Shown here: in pieces, positions 46,193 through 56,565 of the stretch
How the letters are laid out: every line of letters begins with the position of its first letter
How positions within the stretch are numbered: position 1 is the stretch's first letter
Source: Lutibacter profundi
GTDB taxonomy: Bacteria; Bacteroidota; Bacteroidia; Flavobacteriales; Flavobacteriaceae
Assembly: GCF_001543325.1 (NCBI RefSeq)
Contig: NZ_CP013355.1
Coordinates: 682,001-746,000 of the forward strand
Direction of reading: 5' to 3'
DNA: 64,000 bases
The notes under the pieces: model-generated
The model's input: the letters and a program-made list of their open reading frames with translations, nothing else
Told to the model about the DNA's origin: nothing
Databases searched by the model: none
Made by a program: the position numbers and the translations under genes

Positions 46193-47692
46193 ATGAATAA
46201 TATAACGTTAGGATTGAAAGAAAACTGGAAACAATTTACATTACTGGTTATTGTAAATGCGTTTGTTGGAGGTATGGTTGGTTTGGAACGTTCTATTCTT
46301 CCAGAAATAGCCGAGAAAGAATTTGGATTGGTTGTAAAAACAGCAATTCTTTCATTCATTATTGTTTTTGGTATTACCAAAGCAATAACTAATTATTTTA
46401 CAGGAGCTTTAGCAAATAAATACGGTAGAAAAAACCTATTAATTCTAGGTTGGGTAATTGGAATACCAATTCCTTTTATATTAATGTTTGCTCCAAACTG
46501 GAACTGGATAATTGTTGCCAATATTCTATTAGGAATTAATCAAGGTTTAGCTTGGAGTAGCACAGTTGTAATGAAAATTGATTTAGTTGGAGAAAAACAA
46601 CGTGGCTTTGCAATGGGGCTAAATGAATTTGCAGGTTATTTATCGGTAGCAATTGTAGCCTTTTTAACAGGTTGGATTGCTAGTGAATATGGTTTAAGGC
46701 CTTATCCTTTCTATATCGGAATTATTCTAGTTTTATTAGGTTTGATCTTTAGCATATTTTTTATCAAAGACACTAGACATCACGTTGCAAAAGAATCAAA
46801 ATCCAATACCGTGCCTTTACTAAACAATATTTTTATTGATACAACCTGGAAAAACAAAAACTTAGGTTCTGTTTCTCAAGCGGGACTAATTAATAATCTA
46901 AATGATGGAATGGTTTGGGGTATTTTTCCCTTGTTATTAGCCAGTAAAAGTTTTTCAATAGAGCAAATAGGAATAATTACAGCAATATATCCAGCTGTAT
47001 GGGGAATTGGTCAATTATTCACAGGTAAAATGGCAGATAAATATCCTAAAAAAGAAATGCTGTTTTGGGGAATGCTTCTGCAAGCCATTACACTTTTATT
47101 ATTTGTTTTTGCGAATAATATGTTGGAATATATAATTCTATCTTCAATTTTAGGTTGGGGAACAGCAATGGTTTACCCTACTTTTTTAGCATCAATAGCC
47201 GAAAATACAAACCCGATTGATAGAGCAAAAAGTATTGGCATTTTTAGATTGTGGAGAGATTTAGGCTATGCAATTGGAGCAATAATAACAGGTATAATAG
47301 CTGATTTATATAATATAAACAGTTCTATTATATTTATAGGTGTACTTACGTTACTATCTGCAATTATTATCAAAGCTAGAATGCAAACCAACACAAGTTG
47401 CATTTCAAAACAAGATGTGCAAAAAAAGAAAAATTATATTATCATTGATGTCAGAACTAAAGAAGAACGAGAAACTGAGCATATACCTAATTCTATTCAT
47501 ATTCCAATCAATGAACTTGAAAACAGAATTAATGAACTACCTAAAGATAAAGTTTATATAACTGCTTGTGGAAAAGGAGGCGGAAGGTCAATTAAAGCAT
47601 CTGAAATATTGAAACTACATAAATATAATGCACTATGGCTTTGTAAAGGAACATTAGGCTGGATAGAAGAAAAAGCTGTTCGTACTGTATAA
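46193..47692 (+). CDS. MFS transporter fused to a C-terminal rhodanese domain
   Basis: 499 residues. Residues about 10-395 form a 12-helix MFS transporter with the GRKN-type loop after helix 2 (ANKYGRKNLLILG). Residues about 408-495 form a rhodanese domain (IIDVRTKEERETEHIP) with the active Cys in ITACGKGGGRS. Rhodanese domains carry sulfur as persulfide, so the pump may export or import a sulfur or related compound; the substrate is not known. Fusion of the two in one gene is uncommon. It follows a Crp-family regulator. Confidence 0.87.
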   Translation: MNNITLGLKENWKQFTLLVIVNAFVGGMVGLERSILPEIAEKEFGLVVKTAILSFIIVFGITKAITNYFTGALANKYGRKNLLILGWVIGIPIPFILMFAPNWNWIIVANILLGINQGLAWSSTVVMKIDLVGEKQRGFAMGLNEFAGYLSVAIVAFLTGWIASEYGLRPYPFYIGIILVLLGLIFSIFFIKDTRHHVAKESKSNTVPLLNNIFIDTTWKNKNLGSVSQAGLINNLNDGMVWGIFPLLLASKSFSIEQIGIITAIYPAVWGIGQLFTGKMADKYPKKEMLFWGMLLQAITLLLFVFANNMLEYIILSSILGWGTAMVYPTFLASIAENTNPIDRAKSIGIFRLWRDLGYAIGAIITGIIADLYNINSSIIFIGVLTLLSAIIIKARMQTNTSCISKQDVQKKKNYIIIDVRTKEERETEHIPNSIHIPINELENRINELPKDKVYITACGKGGGRSIKASEILKLHKYNALWLCKGTLGWIEEKAVRTV

Positions 47693-47705
47693 AAATAATA
47701 AGTAT

Positions 47706-48488
47706 TTATTCTATTCCGAAATTTATTGGATTTCCGAAACCGTAACCAATACTTGAATTCCAATATCCATAGAACCATAAGGTTCCTGTAGATTGTACTG
47801 TGTAAACCCCATTGCTTTTCCAAGAATAGAATTCTTCATTTCCTATTTCAGAGTTTCTGTAAAATCTAATTTCAAAATGTAAATGTGCTCCTCCCATAGT
47901 TCCTGAATATAAATTTTCAGAAACAAGGTCTCCCTTATTAACATATAATCCATTAAGTTGTATCAATTGGCTTTCGTCTAAATCTAAATCAATATGTGCA
48001 TAAAGAGTAACTAACTTTCCTATATTGTTATTGTCAGAGTCCTTAATTTCTTTAGTAATTGTTAAATAATGTCTATATTTTGGGCTGTTCCTATAGGTAT
48101 TAACTATTCCTTCATGAACAGCATAAAGAGTAACATCTAATGGATTGGTTGGATGCAAATCTATTGCTGGATGATGTTGTGATGTGCCTCCTAGACCAAT
48201 TCCTGTTCCAAACGCTCTGTTTGTTGAATAAGTTATTATGTCTCCATTAGAATTTTGAAAAGGATGTTGGTATTCGTTAAGTCTTGAAAAGTGAATGAAT
48301 TTATTAATTTCATTTCTCAAATCATTTTTATTAGTATCGTAATAGTCAGGTGTTAAAAAGTCTTGATATATTCCATTTTCATTAATTTCATAAGATATTT
48401 GCTCTACAAGGTCAGTTGTGTCCTCTTTTTTACAACTTGATAAAAATATTAATATTATTAAGATTAGATAGAAGGTTATTTGATTCAT
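47706..48488 (-). CDS. M23-family (LytM) peptidase lipoprotein
   Basis: 260 residues with a lipoprotein signal (LIILIFLSSCKKED). The zinc site is seen as HHPAIDLHP (His and Asp) and HLHFEIR (HxH). The GYGFGNPINFG end follows. M23 peptidases cut peptidoglycan cross-bridges; a lipobox places this one in the periplasm or at the surface. Convergent with the MFS-rhodanese gene. Confidence 0.88.
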   Translation of the reverse strand: MNQITFYLILIILIFLSSCKKEDTTDLVEQISYEINENGIYQDFLTPDYYDTNKNDLRNEINKFIHFSRLNEYQHPFQNSNGDIITYSTNRAFGTGIGLGGTSQHHPAIDLHPTNPLDVTLYAVHEGIVNTYRNSPKYRHYLTITKEIKDSDNNNIGKLVTLYAHIDLDLDESQLIQLNGLYVNKGDLVSENLYSGTMGGAHLHFEIRFYRNSEIGNEEFYSWKSNGVYTVQSTGTLWFYGYWNSSIGYGFGNPINFGIE

Positions 48489-48672
48489 AATTCTCAGTTT
48501 TTTATTTAGACATAAAAATTAATGAATAGTTTAATTACATAGAATAATTTGAATTACCAGTGGCTGTTCCATATTTATGCTAACACCCACAAAAACACAA
48601 GTCAACCTAAATTATGAAGGTGAAAATATAAGAAACAAGCTACAAGTCAATCACATAACAATGTGTGTATTT

Positions 48673-51600
48673 TTAAAAAGCAAAAGGGAGTTTTATAAGA
48701 ATTGTAAAGCCATTAATAGTATAAAAATTAATTTCAGCATTTATTTTTTCGGCACGCATTTTCATATTTTCTAATCCCATTCCTGTTTTGGAGTCTTTCT
48801 TACTTTCGGTACCATTATCTTTAATTTTTAAATAACCCAATCCGCTATTATTTTTAAAACTCACCAAAACTTTGGTCGCATTAGAATGTCGTAAAACATT
48901 GGTAATCGCTTCCTTATAAATAAAATACAACTGTTGTTTTACAGCAATAGGTAGTTTTTTATGGTGATTTAAATTTCCTTTATTAATTTTACAAACTATT
49001 TCTTTGGGGAGTAACATCTCGTCTGCCAACTCTTCCATACGTTCTATTAAATCTAATATACGTTCCCTCCTATTATCAATACTCCAAACCAAATCACGCA
49101 TTTTTACGATGGCATCACGACTAATCTTCGAGATTCTTTTTAATTTGAGTCTGTCTTTTTCGTTGGCATTCATTTCTAGCATTTCGGTTTGCATTGCCAA
49201 GCCCGAAAGTAAGGAGCCTACATCGTCGTGCAGATCGCTAGAAATTTTGGTTCGTAATTGATTCATTGCTTTTAATTGTTGCAATCGGTAGTTAAAAACG
49301 GAATAAATAAATCCAATAATCGCTATAAAAACCAAACCTAAAAACCACCAGGTTTTGTAAAATATTTGGTGAACAGTAAGAGGAAGTGAGAGTACGTTAC
49401 TACTTTTATTTCCGTTGGAATCAGCACCTCTCACCTTTAAAGTATACTCTCCTGACGGAAGTTTATTGTATCTAATTGATGAAGAATTTCCCTGAAAATA
49501 CCAACGATCTTCAAAGCCTTCTAACTTGGTGTAATATTGGTTTTTTGAAATATTAAAAAAATTGGGCATTGTCCAACTTACCGTAAAATACTGATCGTAG
49601 GGTGAAATATCAATCACTGAAACTTTCTGCTTTTCTAGTTCGTACTTAAAAATCTCGTTGGTTTTACTACTATATTTTGAATAATTAGTAAAACGCATTG
49701 CAGGCATAGTTACTTTTTTTAGAATGGGTTTGGGGTTGAACTTTGTAATTCCATTCATTCCTCCAAAATAATAAATACCTTTACTATCCTTAAAAAAAGA
49801 AGTATAATTAAACTCATTATGTGTTAAACCATCTTCTACATAAAAATTCTGAAAACTTGTTGCTTTGGTATCAAAAAGCGATAAACCATCATAGGTACTA
49901 ATCCATAAAAAATCTTCCTGATAAGGTAAAATTCCCACCACGTTATTATCTGACAGTCCTTGTTCTTTATTGAAATTAATTATTCTGTTTTCTGAAGGAA
50001 TAAAACAATCTAAACCACCTCCATAGGTTCCTATCCATAATTTATTATCATCTTCAAACAGTACTAATATGGTGTTATTGGACAATGCAGGAACCGACTT
50101 CGTATTGTATATTGCTTCAATAGTACCCTTTAAATTTATTTTTAAGAGCCCTTTATTTTGTGTGCCAACCCAAACTATATTTTCTTCTTTAGAGGCAAGA
50201 AAAAAACGTAATTCTGAAATATTATCTTCCATTTTTAAATTTGGAAAAACCAAACGACTTTCATTACTCTCAGGATTGAAAACAGTAAGTTTTGATAAAG
50301 AGTAACCAAATAATAAACTACCATCTTTCAAAGCTATTAAAGGGTTTCCGCTTGTAATATTTAGTCTTGAATTAAATTCAGGAAACATTGTTATTAAGCC
50401 ATTGTCAAGATTAATTTTTATTAAATTATCATTCACAGAATAGACAGCCGTTGAATCTTTAGTTAAGGTAAAAGATCGTGAAGCTGCTATAGGAGTTGCA
50501 GAATTGTTGATAGCAGAGTGCAAAGGGACTTCAAATTCTTTTCCAAGGGCATCCATTCCTACGAGTTTATACTGACTTTCGCACATGGCGATAATGCTAC
50601 CCTCCTTTGTTTCAAAAATGCCTCTAAAAGTATTTCCCCAGCCTTCTTTTTCGGTTTTAAACAACTGACTGAACAATTGCTTTTTAATTCTAATTTTAAA
50701 CAAACCATTATCGGTAGCTACCCAAAGCAACTTATTGGAATCTTGAAAAAGTGCATTAATTTTTGAATAATCTAAATGTTTTTTTAGATCTTTAGTAAAA
50801 TCTTGAACATTACCTTCTGTATCAACTCTATACAAGTATTCCTCAGCTGCAAACCAAAAACTACCTTGATGATCTTCAAGAGCATGGTAAATAGGTAATG
50901 GAACATCTAAAAAGTCTTCAAATTTGTTAGTAGTTTTATTAAGTTTTAAAACACCATTTATCTTTTTCCCTTTCGGAAAATAATATTGATTATTTGCTTT
51001 ATCGAAATAAAATTGTGCATAAAACATCTCCTCTCCGTACCAAATAAAACTAACGAGTTTTCTTTCGCTCAGTTGTTTTCCATCCTCATTATACTTAATA
51101 ACCCCTTTTAAAATGGTGCCCCAATACATATTATTATTGTTGTCTGAAATAATATGAGTAAATTCTCTGCTCCCTCTTTTTTCTTCTGCAAAAACGGTAA
51201 ATGCATCTTTCCCATCAAATTTCTGAATGTATTGCTTTGCTTTTCCAGAAGAAGCTTTCCAATAATCATCAGTAACAATCCAAATTTGTTCCTTAACATC
51301 TTTATATAAAAAAAGCACACTCCCTTTTACTCCGTTTTTTTCAGAATAAGAAGAAATACTGTCGGTTTCTATATTTAACTTAAAAATTTGCTCACTTGCT
51401 ACATACCATAGTTCATTTTTGCTTGCTTCAATTTTTATTTGAGCTGTTATTTTATCTTCTTCAATAAAATGAGGGTTGTCTTTATTGCTATTATAGACTT
51501 TAAAGTTATAACCATCATACTGGTTTAAACCTTGTTGTGTACCAAACCACATAAATCCCATGGTGTCTTGAGCTATGGAACGTACATCTCTAAAGGTAAG

Positions 51601-51717
51601 ACCATGTTCTGTTGTTAAAGTTTCAATTTGAGGTACATTTTGTGAACTTACCGAAGTATACTTCAGAAGTAAAAACAATACACATAACAAGTATAACGTA
51701 CAAGAAAATCGTTTCAA
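48673..51717 (-). CDS. Propeller-sensor histidine kinase (HisKA_3 type)
   Basis: 1014 residues. Signal peptide, then two-component regulator propeller repeats (for example IWIGTYGGGLDCF and GLSDNNVVGILPY), a Y_Y_Y domain (KLEGFEDRWYFQGN and LPSGEYTLKVRGADSNGN), one membrane helix near 780-800, a HisKA_3 dimerisation domain with the phospho-acceptor His in SSDLHDDVGSLL, and an HATPase end (MGLENMKMRAEKI). It senses an external ligand in the periplasm. It lacks an adjacent regulator and is divergent from the epimerase operon at 51998, which it might control. Confidence 0.94.
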   Translation of the reverse strand: MKRFSCTLYLLCVLFLLLKYTSVSSQNVPQIETLTTEHGLTFRDVRSIAQDTMGFMWFGTQQGLNQYDGYNFKVYNSNKDNPHFIEEDKITAQIKIEASKNELWYVASEQIFKLNIETDSISSYSEKNGVKGSVLFLYKDVKEQIWIVTDDYWKASSGKAKQYIQKFDGKDAFTVFAEEKRGSREFTHIISDNNNNMYWGTILKGVIKYNEDGKQLSERKLVSFIWYGEEMFYAQFYFDKANNQYYFPKGKKINGVLKLNKTTNKFEDFLDVPLPIYHALEDHQGSFWFAAEEYLYRVDTEGNVQDFTKDLKKHLDYSKINALFQDSNKLLWVATDNGLFKIRIKKQLFSQLFKTEKEGWGNTFRGIFETKEGSIIAMCESQYKLVGMDALGKEFEVPLHSAINNSATPIAASRSFTLTKDSTAVYSVNDNLIKINLDNGLITMFPEFNSRLNITSGNPLIALKDGSLLFGYSLSKLTVFNPESNESRLVFPNLKMEDNISELRFFLASKEENIVWVGTQNKGLLKINLKGTIEAIYNTKSVPALSNNTILVLFEDDNKLWIGTYGGGLDCFIPSENRIINFNKEQGLSDNNVVGILPYQEDFLWISTYDGLSLFDTKATSFQNFYVEDGLTHNEFNYTSFFKDSKGIYYFGGMNGITKFNPKPILKKVTMPAMRFTNYSKYSSKTNEIFKYELEKQKVSVIDISPYDQYFTVSWTMPNFFNISKNQYYTKLEGFEDRWYFQGNSSSIRYNKLPSGEYTLKVRGADSNGNKSSNVLSLPLTVHQIFYKTWWFLGLVFIAIIGFIYSVFNYRLQQLKAMNQLRTKISSDLHDDVGSLLSGLAMQTEMLEMNANEKDRLKLKRISKISRDAIVKMRDLVWSIDNRRERILDLIERMEELADEMLLPKEIVCKINKGNLNHHKKLPIAVKQQLYFIYKEAITNVLRHSNATKVLVSFKNNSGLGYLKIKDNGTESKKDSKTGMGLENMKMRAEKINAEINFYTINGFTILIKLPFAF

Positions 51718-51997
51718 AAATGTTGGCTTTTAAGTTGTTGAACGCAATTATTCCAAAGGTACAAAAATCTAAATAGTAGAAATACCACATTAATATGTGG
51801 TTGACAAGCCCTTAATTTCCTTCTATTTTAGCTTAAAATTATTTTATCTGAAATGGCAATGTAAAAAATAATAACCCTATTTATAGTTTATCAGACGAAG
51901 CTTAATACTCCCCAATTTTTTTTAATAGAATTAACCTTCATTACAAAAAGGTTGTAATGATTCATTTATAAATTGAGTATTAATTAATTAAATTTTT

Positions 51998-52930
51998 ATG
52001 AAAAAAATAGGCATTATAGGAGGCTCCGGATTTATAGGAAGCCACATCACAAAAAAGTTTTTGAAAGAAGGACATCAAGTAAAAGTATCTTCTACCAATA
52101 TTAACAAAGAAGAAAAATACCAGCATTTATGGAAGTTTCCTAACACAGATAAACTTCAAATACAACAACTAGATGTTGCCAACAAAGAACAGCTAACCGA
52201 TTTTGTTAGTGATTGCGAAATCGTTATTCACGGAGGCACTCCTTTTATATTAGATTTTAAAGACCCACAAACCGAATTATTTGATCCCACCATCAAAGGA
52301 ACCGAGAATTTTTTGGAAGTGATTAGCGAAACTCCTAATGTAAAAAAGGTGGTTTTTATAGCTTCGGTTGCTGCGTATAACACAAATTTTCCAATGCCCG
52401 CAGGAGGTAAATATCCTAACAATCAGTTTGACGAAAACGATACACCTTTTATGAGTAAAGAAAGTCATCCCTATGCACAAGCAAAATTTATTGCCAATCA
52501 AACGGTTTCAAAATTTATTGACGACAATCCAAATACTCATTTCGAGATTACTTCTGTTTCGCCCGTAGCGGTGATGGGAAAATCACTTTCCAATCGAGAG
52601 GATTCTACCTCAACAGGTTTGCAGTTTTTGTTTAAAAATAAGATAGCACCCAATCCTTTTGTGCAAATGCTGTATGATACCAATGCCGAATTTGCCATGG
52701 TCGATGTAAAAGATGTTGCCTTGGGAATTTACAAATTGGCAACCATAACTGGACTTCACGGAAAAAATTATTTACTAACAAGTGAGACCTATCCAGTTTC
52801 AGATATTTCATTAATGCTGAACCATAAAAACCCAATTAACAAAGCGAAAATTATTTATCAAAATCAATTGGCTAAACAAGAATTGGGAATGGAATTTCAA
52901 ACAATTCAGAGTTCTTTAAATGAATATTAA
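51998..52930 (+). CDS. NAD-dependent epimerase/dehydratase-family protein
   Basis: 310 residues. Rossmann start IGIIGGSGFIGSHITKKF; catalytic Tyr and Lys in HPYAQAKFIAN; FIASVAAYNTNFP core strand. The family is extended short-chain reductases such as dihydroflavonol 4-reductase-like proteins. Substrate unknown. First of four genes on one strand, with 45, 11 and 2 bp gaps after it, ending with an MBOAT acyltransferase, so a modified carbohydrate or alcohol is a reasonable guess. Confidence 0.85.
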   Translation: MKKIGIIGGSGFIGSHITKKFLKEGHQVKVSSTNINKEEKYQHLWKFPNTDKLQIQQLDVANKEQLTDFVSDCEIVIHGGTPFILDFKDPQTELFDPTIKGTENFLEVISETPNVKKVVFIASVAAYNTNFPMPAGGKYPNNQFDENDTPFMSKESHPYAQAKFIANQTVSKFIDDNPNTHFEITSVSPVAVMGKSLSNREDSTSTGLQFLFKNKIAPNPFVQMLYDTNAEFAMVDVKDVALGIYKLATITGLHGKNYLLTSETYPVSDISLMLNHKNPINKAKIIYQNQLAKQELGMEFQTIQSSLNEY

Positions 52931-52975
52931 AAAGGAATTAAAAATATATTTAAACAACTAATAAAACCAAAAACC

Positions 52976-53851
52976 ATGAAAAAATTAACATTAGTATTTA
53001 GTATCGCAATTGCAATCATATTCAGCTCTTGCGCAGACCAACAAACTAAAAAAGACATCGAATTATACACCCATACTTGGGATGAAATTTTTAATAACAG
53101 AAATCTAGAATATTATAATGAAGACAATTTCGATAAAAATATAACACTCATTATGGAACCTGAAAATGTAGTGGGCATTGAAGCCGTTAAAGAGTATTAC
53201 AACAACTTTCTTGATGGATTTTCTGACATAGAATTTACAATGAAAAAAGTATTTGGACAAAACAATAACCTTGTAAAACACTGGAATTTTAAGGGAACGC
53301 ATACGGGTGATTTCTTTGGAATTCCTGCCACCGGAAACAAAGTAGATTTAGATGGTACAACGATTATAAAAATGAAAAACGGAAAGATTGCTCAAGAACA
53401 AGATTTCTTTGACAATATGGCGTTTATGTCACAACTTGGTTTGGTTTCAGACCCTAATAATTTAGCTGTAATACAAGAACTTTATAATAATTTTGGGAAA
53501 GGTGATGTTCCTGCGGTATTGGCTGTTTTAGATGCCAATGTAGTTTGGAACGAAGCTGAAGGCAATGCTTGGGCAGATGGAAATCCGTACAAAGGTCCAG
53601 AAGCTGTACTCAATGGTGTTTTTGCACGTGTTGGTGCTGAATACGACTATTTTAAAACTGTAGATCTTCAACTACATGAAATGTCTAACAATCAAATATT
53701 AGCCACTTTACGTTACCAAGCTAAATTAAAGAAAAATGGAGCGATGCTCGATGCACAAGCTGCTCACTTTTGGACGCTTAAAGATGGAAAAGTAATTGCA
53801 TTTCAACAATATGTGGATACGAAGCAACTAAATGATGCTAGCAATAAATAA
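52976..53851 (+). CDS. Lipoprotein with two SnoaL-like (NTF2-fold) domains
   Basis: 291 residues. Lipobox signal VFSIAIAIIFSSCADQ. Two NTF2-like halves are seen: residues about 30-150 (YTHTWDEIFNNRNLEYYNEDNFD, with DGFSDIEFTMKK and FKGTHTGDFFG) and 165-290 (LYNNFGKGDVPAVLAVLDANVVWNEAE to WTLKDGKVIAFQQYVDTKQL). SnoaL-like domains often bind small ligands or catalyse ring reactions. Second in the operon. Confidence 0.84.
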   Translation: MKKLTLVFSIAIAIIFSSCADQQTKKDIELYTHTWDEIFNNRNLEYYNEDNFDKNITLIMEPENVVGIEAVKEYYNNFLDGFSDIEFTMKKVFGQNNNLVKHWNFKGTHTGDFFGIPATGNKVDLDGTTIIKMKNGKIAQEQDFFDNMAFMSQLGLVSDPNNLAVIQELYNNFGKGDVPAVLAVLDANVVWNEAEGNAWADGNPYKGPEAVLNGVFARVGAEYDYFKTVDLQLHEMSNNQILATLRYQAKLKKNGAMLDAQAAHFWTLKDGKVIAFQQYVDTKQLNDASNK

Positions 53852-53862
53852 ACACACCAACT

Positions 53863-54900
53863 ATGGAACTTAAAAAAACACTAATCGCTACTATTATTTT
53901 AAGTATTATAGCAATTACCACTTGGGAATTATATTGGCGTTCGCAAGGATTACACCCAACTCTAAGCGACGAAAAAGCCTTATGGGCAAAAGAAAGAGCT
54001 AAACTTGAAAATGCTACTAAAAACGATATTGTTTTAATTGGCGCCTCTAGAACCTATTTTGATATTCAGAAAAAAGTATGGGAAAAAGAAACAGGAATCA
54101 AAGCAATTCAATTATCCTCAACAGGTTCTACTCCACTTCCTGCTTTTCGTGATATTGTTGAAAACACCAACTATAACGGAACACTAATCGTTGGAATAAC
54201 TCCTGCTGTGTTTTTTTCAACCACCTATCCAAAAGCACCGCCTTGGCATAGAATACAATCGAAAGTAGATTATTATTTTGATATGACGTATGCACAAAAG
54301 GCAAATTACTTTTTATCAGTTCCGCTTCAAGAAAATTTAGTATTGATGTCTGCTGATGAAGAAGAATGGGCAGACGACATTGATTTAAAATCACTTTTAA
54401 GACGTGTTGATTTAGGAAAAAGAACTGAAAAAATAAAAATGCCTCCATTCTACAATTTTGGAGATGTTTCTTTAGATAGAAATATAGCGATGTCTAAAAG
54501 AGCGGCGACAGATACCGCTTTTGCTAATTCTATAATTCGAGTGTGGCATTTCTTCGGAAGAACGTCTCCTCCACCCGATAAAGATACGGCCACCGCCTTT
54601 TTTATGAAGGATGTTGAAAAATTTATTGCCCGTGGTGGAAATTTAATTTTAATACGACCTCCTTCTAGCGGAGGAACCAGAATGGCTGAAAACAAGTTTT
54701 TTTCAAGAGAACGGTTTTGGGATTCGTTGGTAGGTTTGACAAAAGTTAAGAGTTATCATTTTGAAGATTACACACAACTAAAAAATCTTACTTGCCCAGA
54801 AGAATCCCATTTAAGTAAAGAAGATGCGGATTATTTTACCAAAGAATTGGCAGGAATTTTAATGCAAAAAAAGGCAATTACTAATATTAAAACCAATTAA
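53863..54900 (+). CDS. SGNH-hydrolase-like membrane-anchored protein (DltD/AlgX-like role)
   Basis: 345 residues with an N-terminal membrane anchor (IATIILSIIAITTWELYW). NDIVLIGASRTYFDIQ suggests the Ser block of an SGNH-type fold, and LIRPPSSGGTR and EESHLSKEDA later supply Gly/Asn/His-like candidate positions. It precedes an MBOAT gene by 2 bp; MBOAT plus such a protein is the usual pairing in polysaccharide O-acetylation, where the second moves acetyl onto the polymer. The acceptor here is unknown. Confidence 0.78.
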   Translation: MELKKTLIATIILSIIAITTWELYWRSQGLHPTLSDEKALWAKERAKLENATKNDIVLIGASRTYFDIQKKVWEKETGIKAIQLSSTGSTPLPAFRDIVENTNYNGTLIVGITPAVFFSTTYPKAPPWHRIQSKVDYYFDMTYAQKANYFLSVPLQENLVLMSADEEEWADDIDLKSLLRRVDLGKRTEKIKMPPFYNFGDVSLDRNIAMSKRAATDTAFANSIIRVWHFFGRTSPPPDKDTATAFFMKDVEKFIARGGNLILIRPPSSGGTRMAENKFFSRERFWDSLVGLTKVKSYHFEDYTQLKNLTCPEESHLSKEDADYFTKELAGILMQKKAITNIKTN

Positions 54901-54902
54901 TT

Positions 54903-56318
54903 ATGTTATTTAACTCACTAAGTTTTATCGTATTTTTTGTAGTGGTTTTAATTTTCTACTATTCAAATTTTTTAAATTGGAAATCTAAAAAAGGCCTTTT
55001 GCTTTTAGCAAGTTATATTTTCTACGGAATGTGGAATCCACCCTTAGTGATACTCCTTTGGATCTCTACGATGATTGACTGGACCGCTGGTAAAAAATTG
55101 GCGGTTGAAGAAAACCAACGCAAAAAAAAAATGTGGCTATACCTTAGTATGGCAGTGAATCTTGGATTTTTAGGTTTCTTTAAATATGGAGATTTCTTAT
55201 TAGAGAATTTCACGCTATTTATGAATTCGGTTGGGGTAGAATACCAAGCAAGACCTATGGATATTATTCTACCAATGGGAATTTCTTTCTATACCTTTCA
55301 GACGATGTCCTACACCATCGATATGTACCATAAGAAAATAGAAAGAGCCAGAACCTTTTTAGATTTTGCATTGTATGTAACCTTCTTTCCGCAGTTAGTT
55401 GCCGGACCCATTGTAAGAGCAAAAGATTTAATCACTCAGTTTTACGAACCCAAAAAAGCAACCATCAAACAATTTATTTGGGGACTATTCTTACTTACTT
55501 TAGGATTATTTCAGAAAGTAGTATTGGCAGACACACTGTTATCCAATACAGCAGATACCGTTTTTAAACCCGGACAAGTTTTAAACTTCTGGGATGCTTG
55601 GAGCGGAACTTTAGCGTTTTCGGGGCAAATATTTTTCGACTTCGCAGGCTATTCTACCTGTGCTATTGGTATTGCCTTGATGTTAGGTATTATACTTCCA
55701 GACAACTTTAGATATCCCTATGCTTCTTTAGGCTTTTCAGATTTATGGAGTCGTTGGCACATCTCCTTATCCAGTTGGTTGCGTGATTATTTATACATTC
55801 CATTAGGAGGCAACCGCCACGGAATTACCAGAATGTATGCTGCCTTAATGATTACGATGTTGTTGGGAGGACTATGGCACGGAGCCGCTTGGACTTTTAT
55901 GGTTTGGGGAGGATTACACGGAACGTATCTGATTTTAGAAAAACTTCAGAAAAAATATTTACCTTTTAAAATCACCCCTTGGAACGGAATGTTTCTGGCA
56001 TTTATAACCTTTACCTGCGTTAATTTTACTTGGGTGTTTTTTAGAGCCAGAGAATTTGATACGGCTTGGAATATGATACAATCCATGTTATTTCTTAACC
56101 CTGAAGGAATCAAAGTACTAGAATCTTTCGACATTATTAAAGTAATGGTATTAATAGGTATTATGTTTGTTACCCATTGGATGATGCGAAACACTTCTGT
56201 AAAAGAAGTGGCAACAAAAGTATCTCCTTGGGTTTTAGGAGTTGTTTGGACAATGCTATTTTTCTTAATTGTAATATCTCAAGGTAATGGAGAGCAATTT
56301 ATTTATTTTCAGTTTTAA
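54903..56318 (+). CDS. MBOAT O-acyltransferase (AlgI-like)
   Basis: 471 residues, many transmembrane helices. The family signature is complete: PMGISFYTFQTMSYTID, FPQLVAGPIVRAKDL, FSDLWSRWHISLSSWLRDYLYIPLGG and the catalytic His in GGLWHGAAWTFMVWGGLHG. It transfers an acyl group, usually acetyl, from the cytoplasm across the membrane to a surface polymer or to a partner protein such as the preceding gene product. Last gene of the operon. Confidence 0.93.
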   Translation: MLFNSLSFIVFFVVVLIFYYSNFLNWKSKKGLLLLASYIFYGMWNPPLVILLWISTMIDWTAGKKLAVEENQRKKKMWLYLSMAVNLGFLGFFKYGDFLLENFTLFMNSVGVEYQARPMDIILPMGISFYTFQTMSYTIDMYHKKIERARTFLDFALYVTFFPQLVAGPIVRAKDLITQFYEPKKATIKQFIWGLFLLTLGLFQKVVLADTLLSNTADTVFKPGQVLNFWDAWSGTLAFSGQIFFDFAGYSTCAIGIALMLGIILPDNFRYPYASLGFSDLWSRWHISLSSWLRDYLYIPLGGNRHGITRMYAALMITMLLGGLWHGAAWTFMVWGGLHGTYLILEKLQKKYLPFKITPWNGMFLAFITFTCVNFTWVFFRAREFDTAWNMIQSMLFLNPEGIKVLESFDIIKVMVLIGIMFVTHWMMRNTSVKEVATKVSPWVLGVVWTMLFFLIVISQGNGEQFIYFQF

Positions 56319-56355
56319 ATCCCCTTAACAATAGGAATCTCATAAACAAAACCTT

Positions 56356-56389
56356 AAAGAGAATAGCATTTTTAAGTGCTATTCTCTTT
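56356..56389 (+). terminator. Terminator after the MBOAT operon
   Basis: Perfect 13-bp stem AAAGAGAATAGCA / TGCTATTCTCTTT with an 8-nt loop. Confidence 0.75.
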
Positions 56390-56420
56390 ACATACGAAAC
56401 TTCAATTTACTATAATCAAC

Positions 56421-56565
56421 TTCTTCAGAAAAAGAGAAAATCTCTCGCAGACGAGAACAAAGCCTTAAAATATGCCCGTTATGCTTTTGGTGAAATTGTA
56501 TTGGTGATTATTGGTATTTAAATTCCTTTCAGTATTATTAATTGGAATGAAAAAAATAAAATTGA
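56421..56565 (+). pseudogene. DUF6090-family gene remnant
   Basis: Codons read FFRKREN in one phase and DENKALKYARYAFGEIVLVIIGI then stop then IPFSIINWNE in another. The family start is FFRKxRxxLL..YAIGEIVLVVIGILIALQINNWNE, so this piece has one frameshift and one nonsense codon, and the rest of the gene is gone. Confidence 0.75.

Noticed and set aside
48577-48774. 65-codon + strand frame at the kinase 3' end
   Set aside because: Overlaps the kinase gene on the other strand, lacks any family features and is probably accidental.
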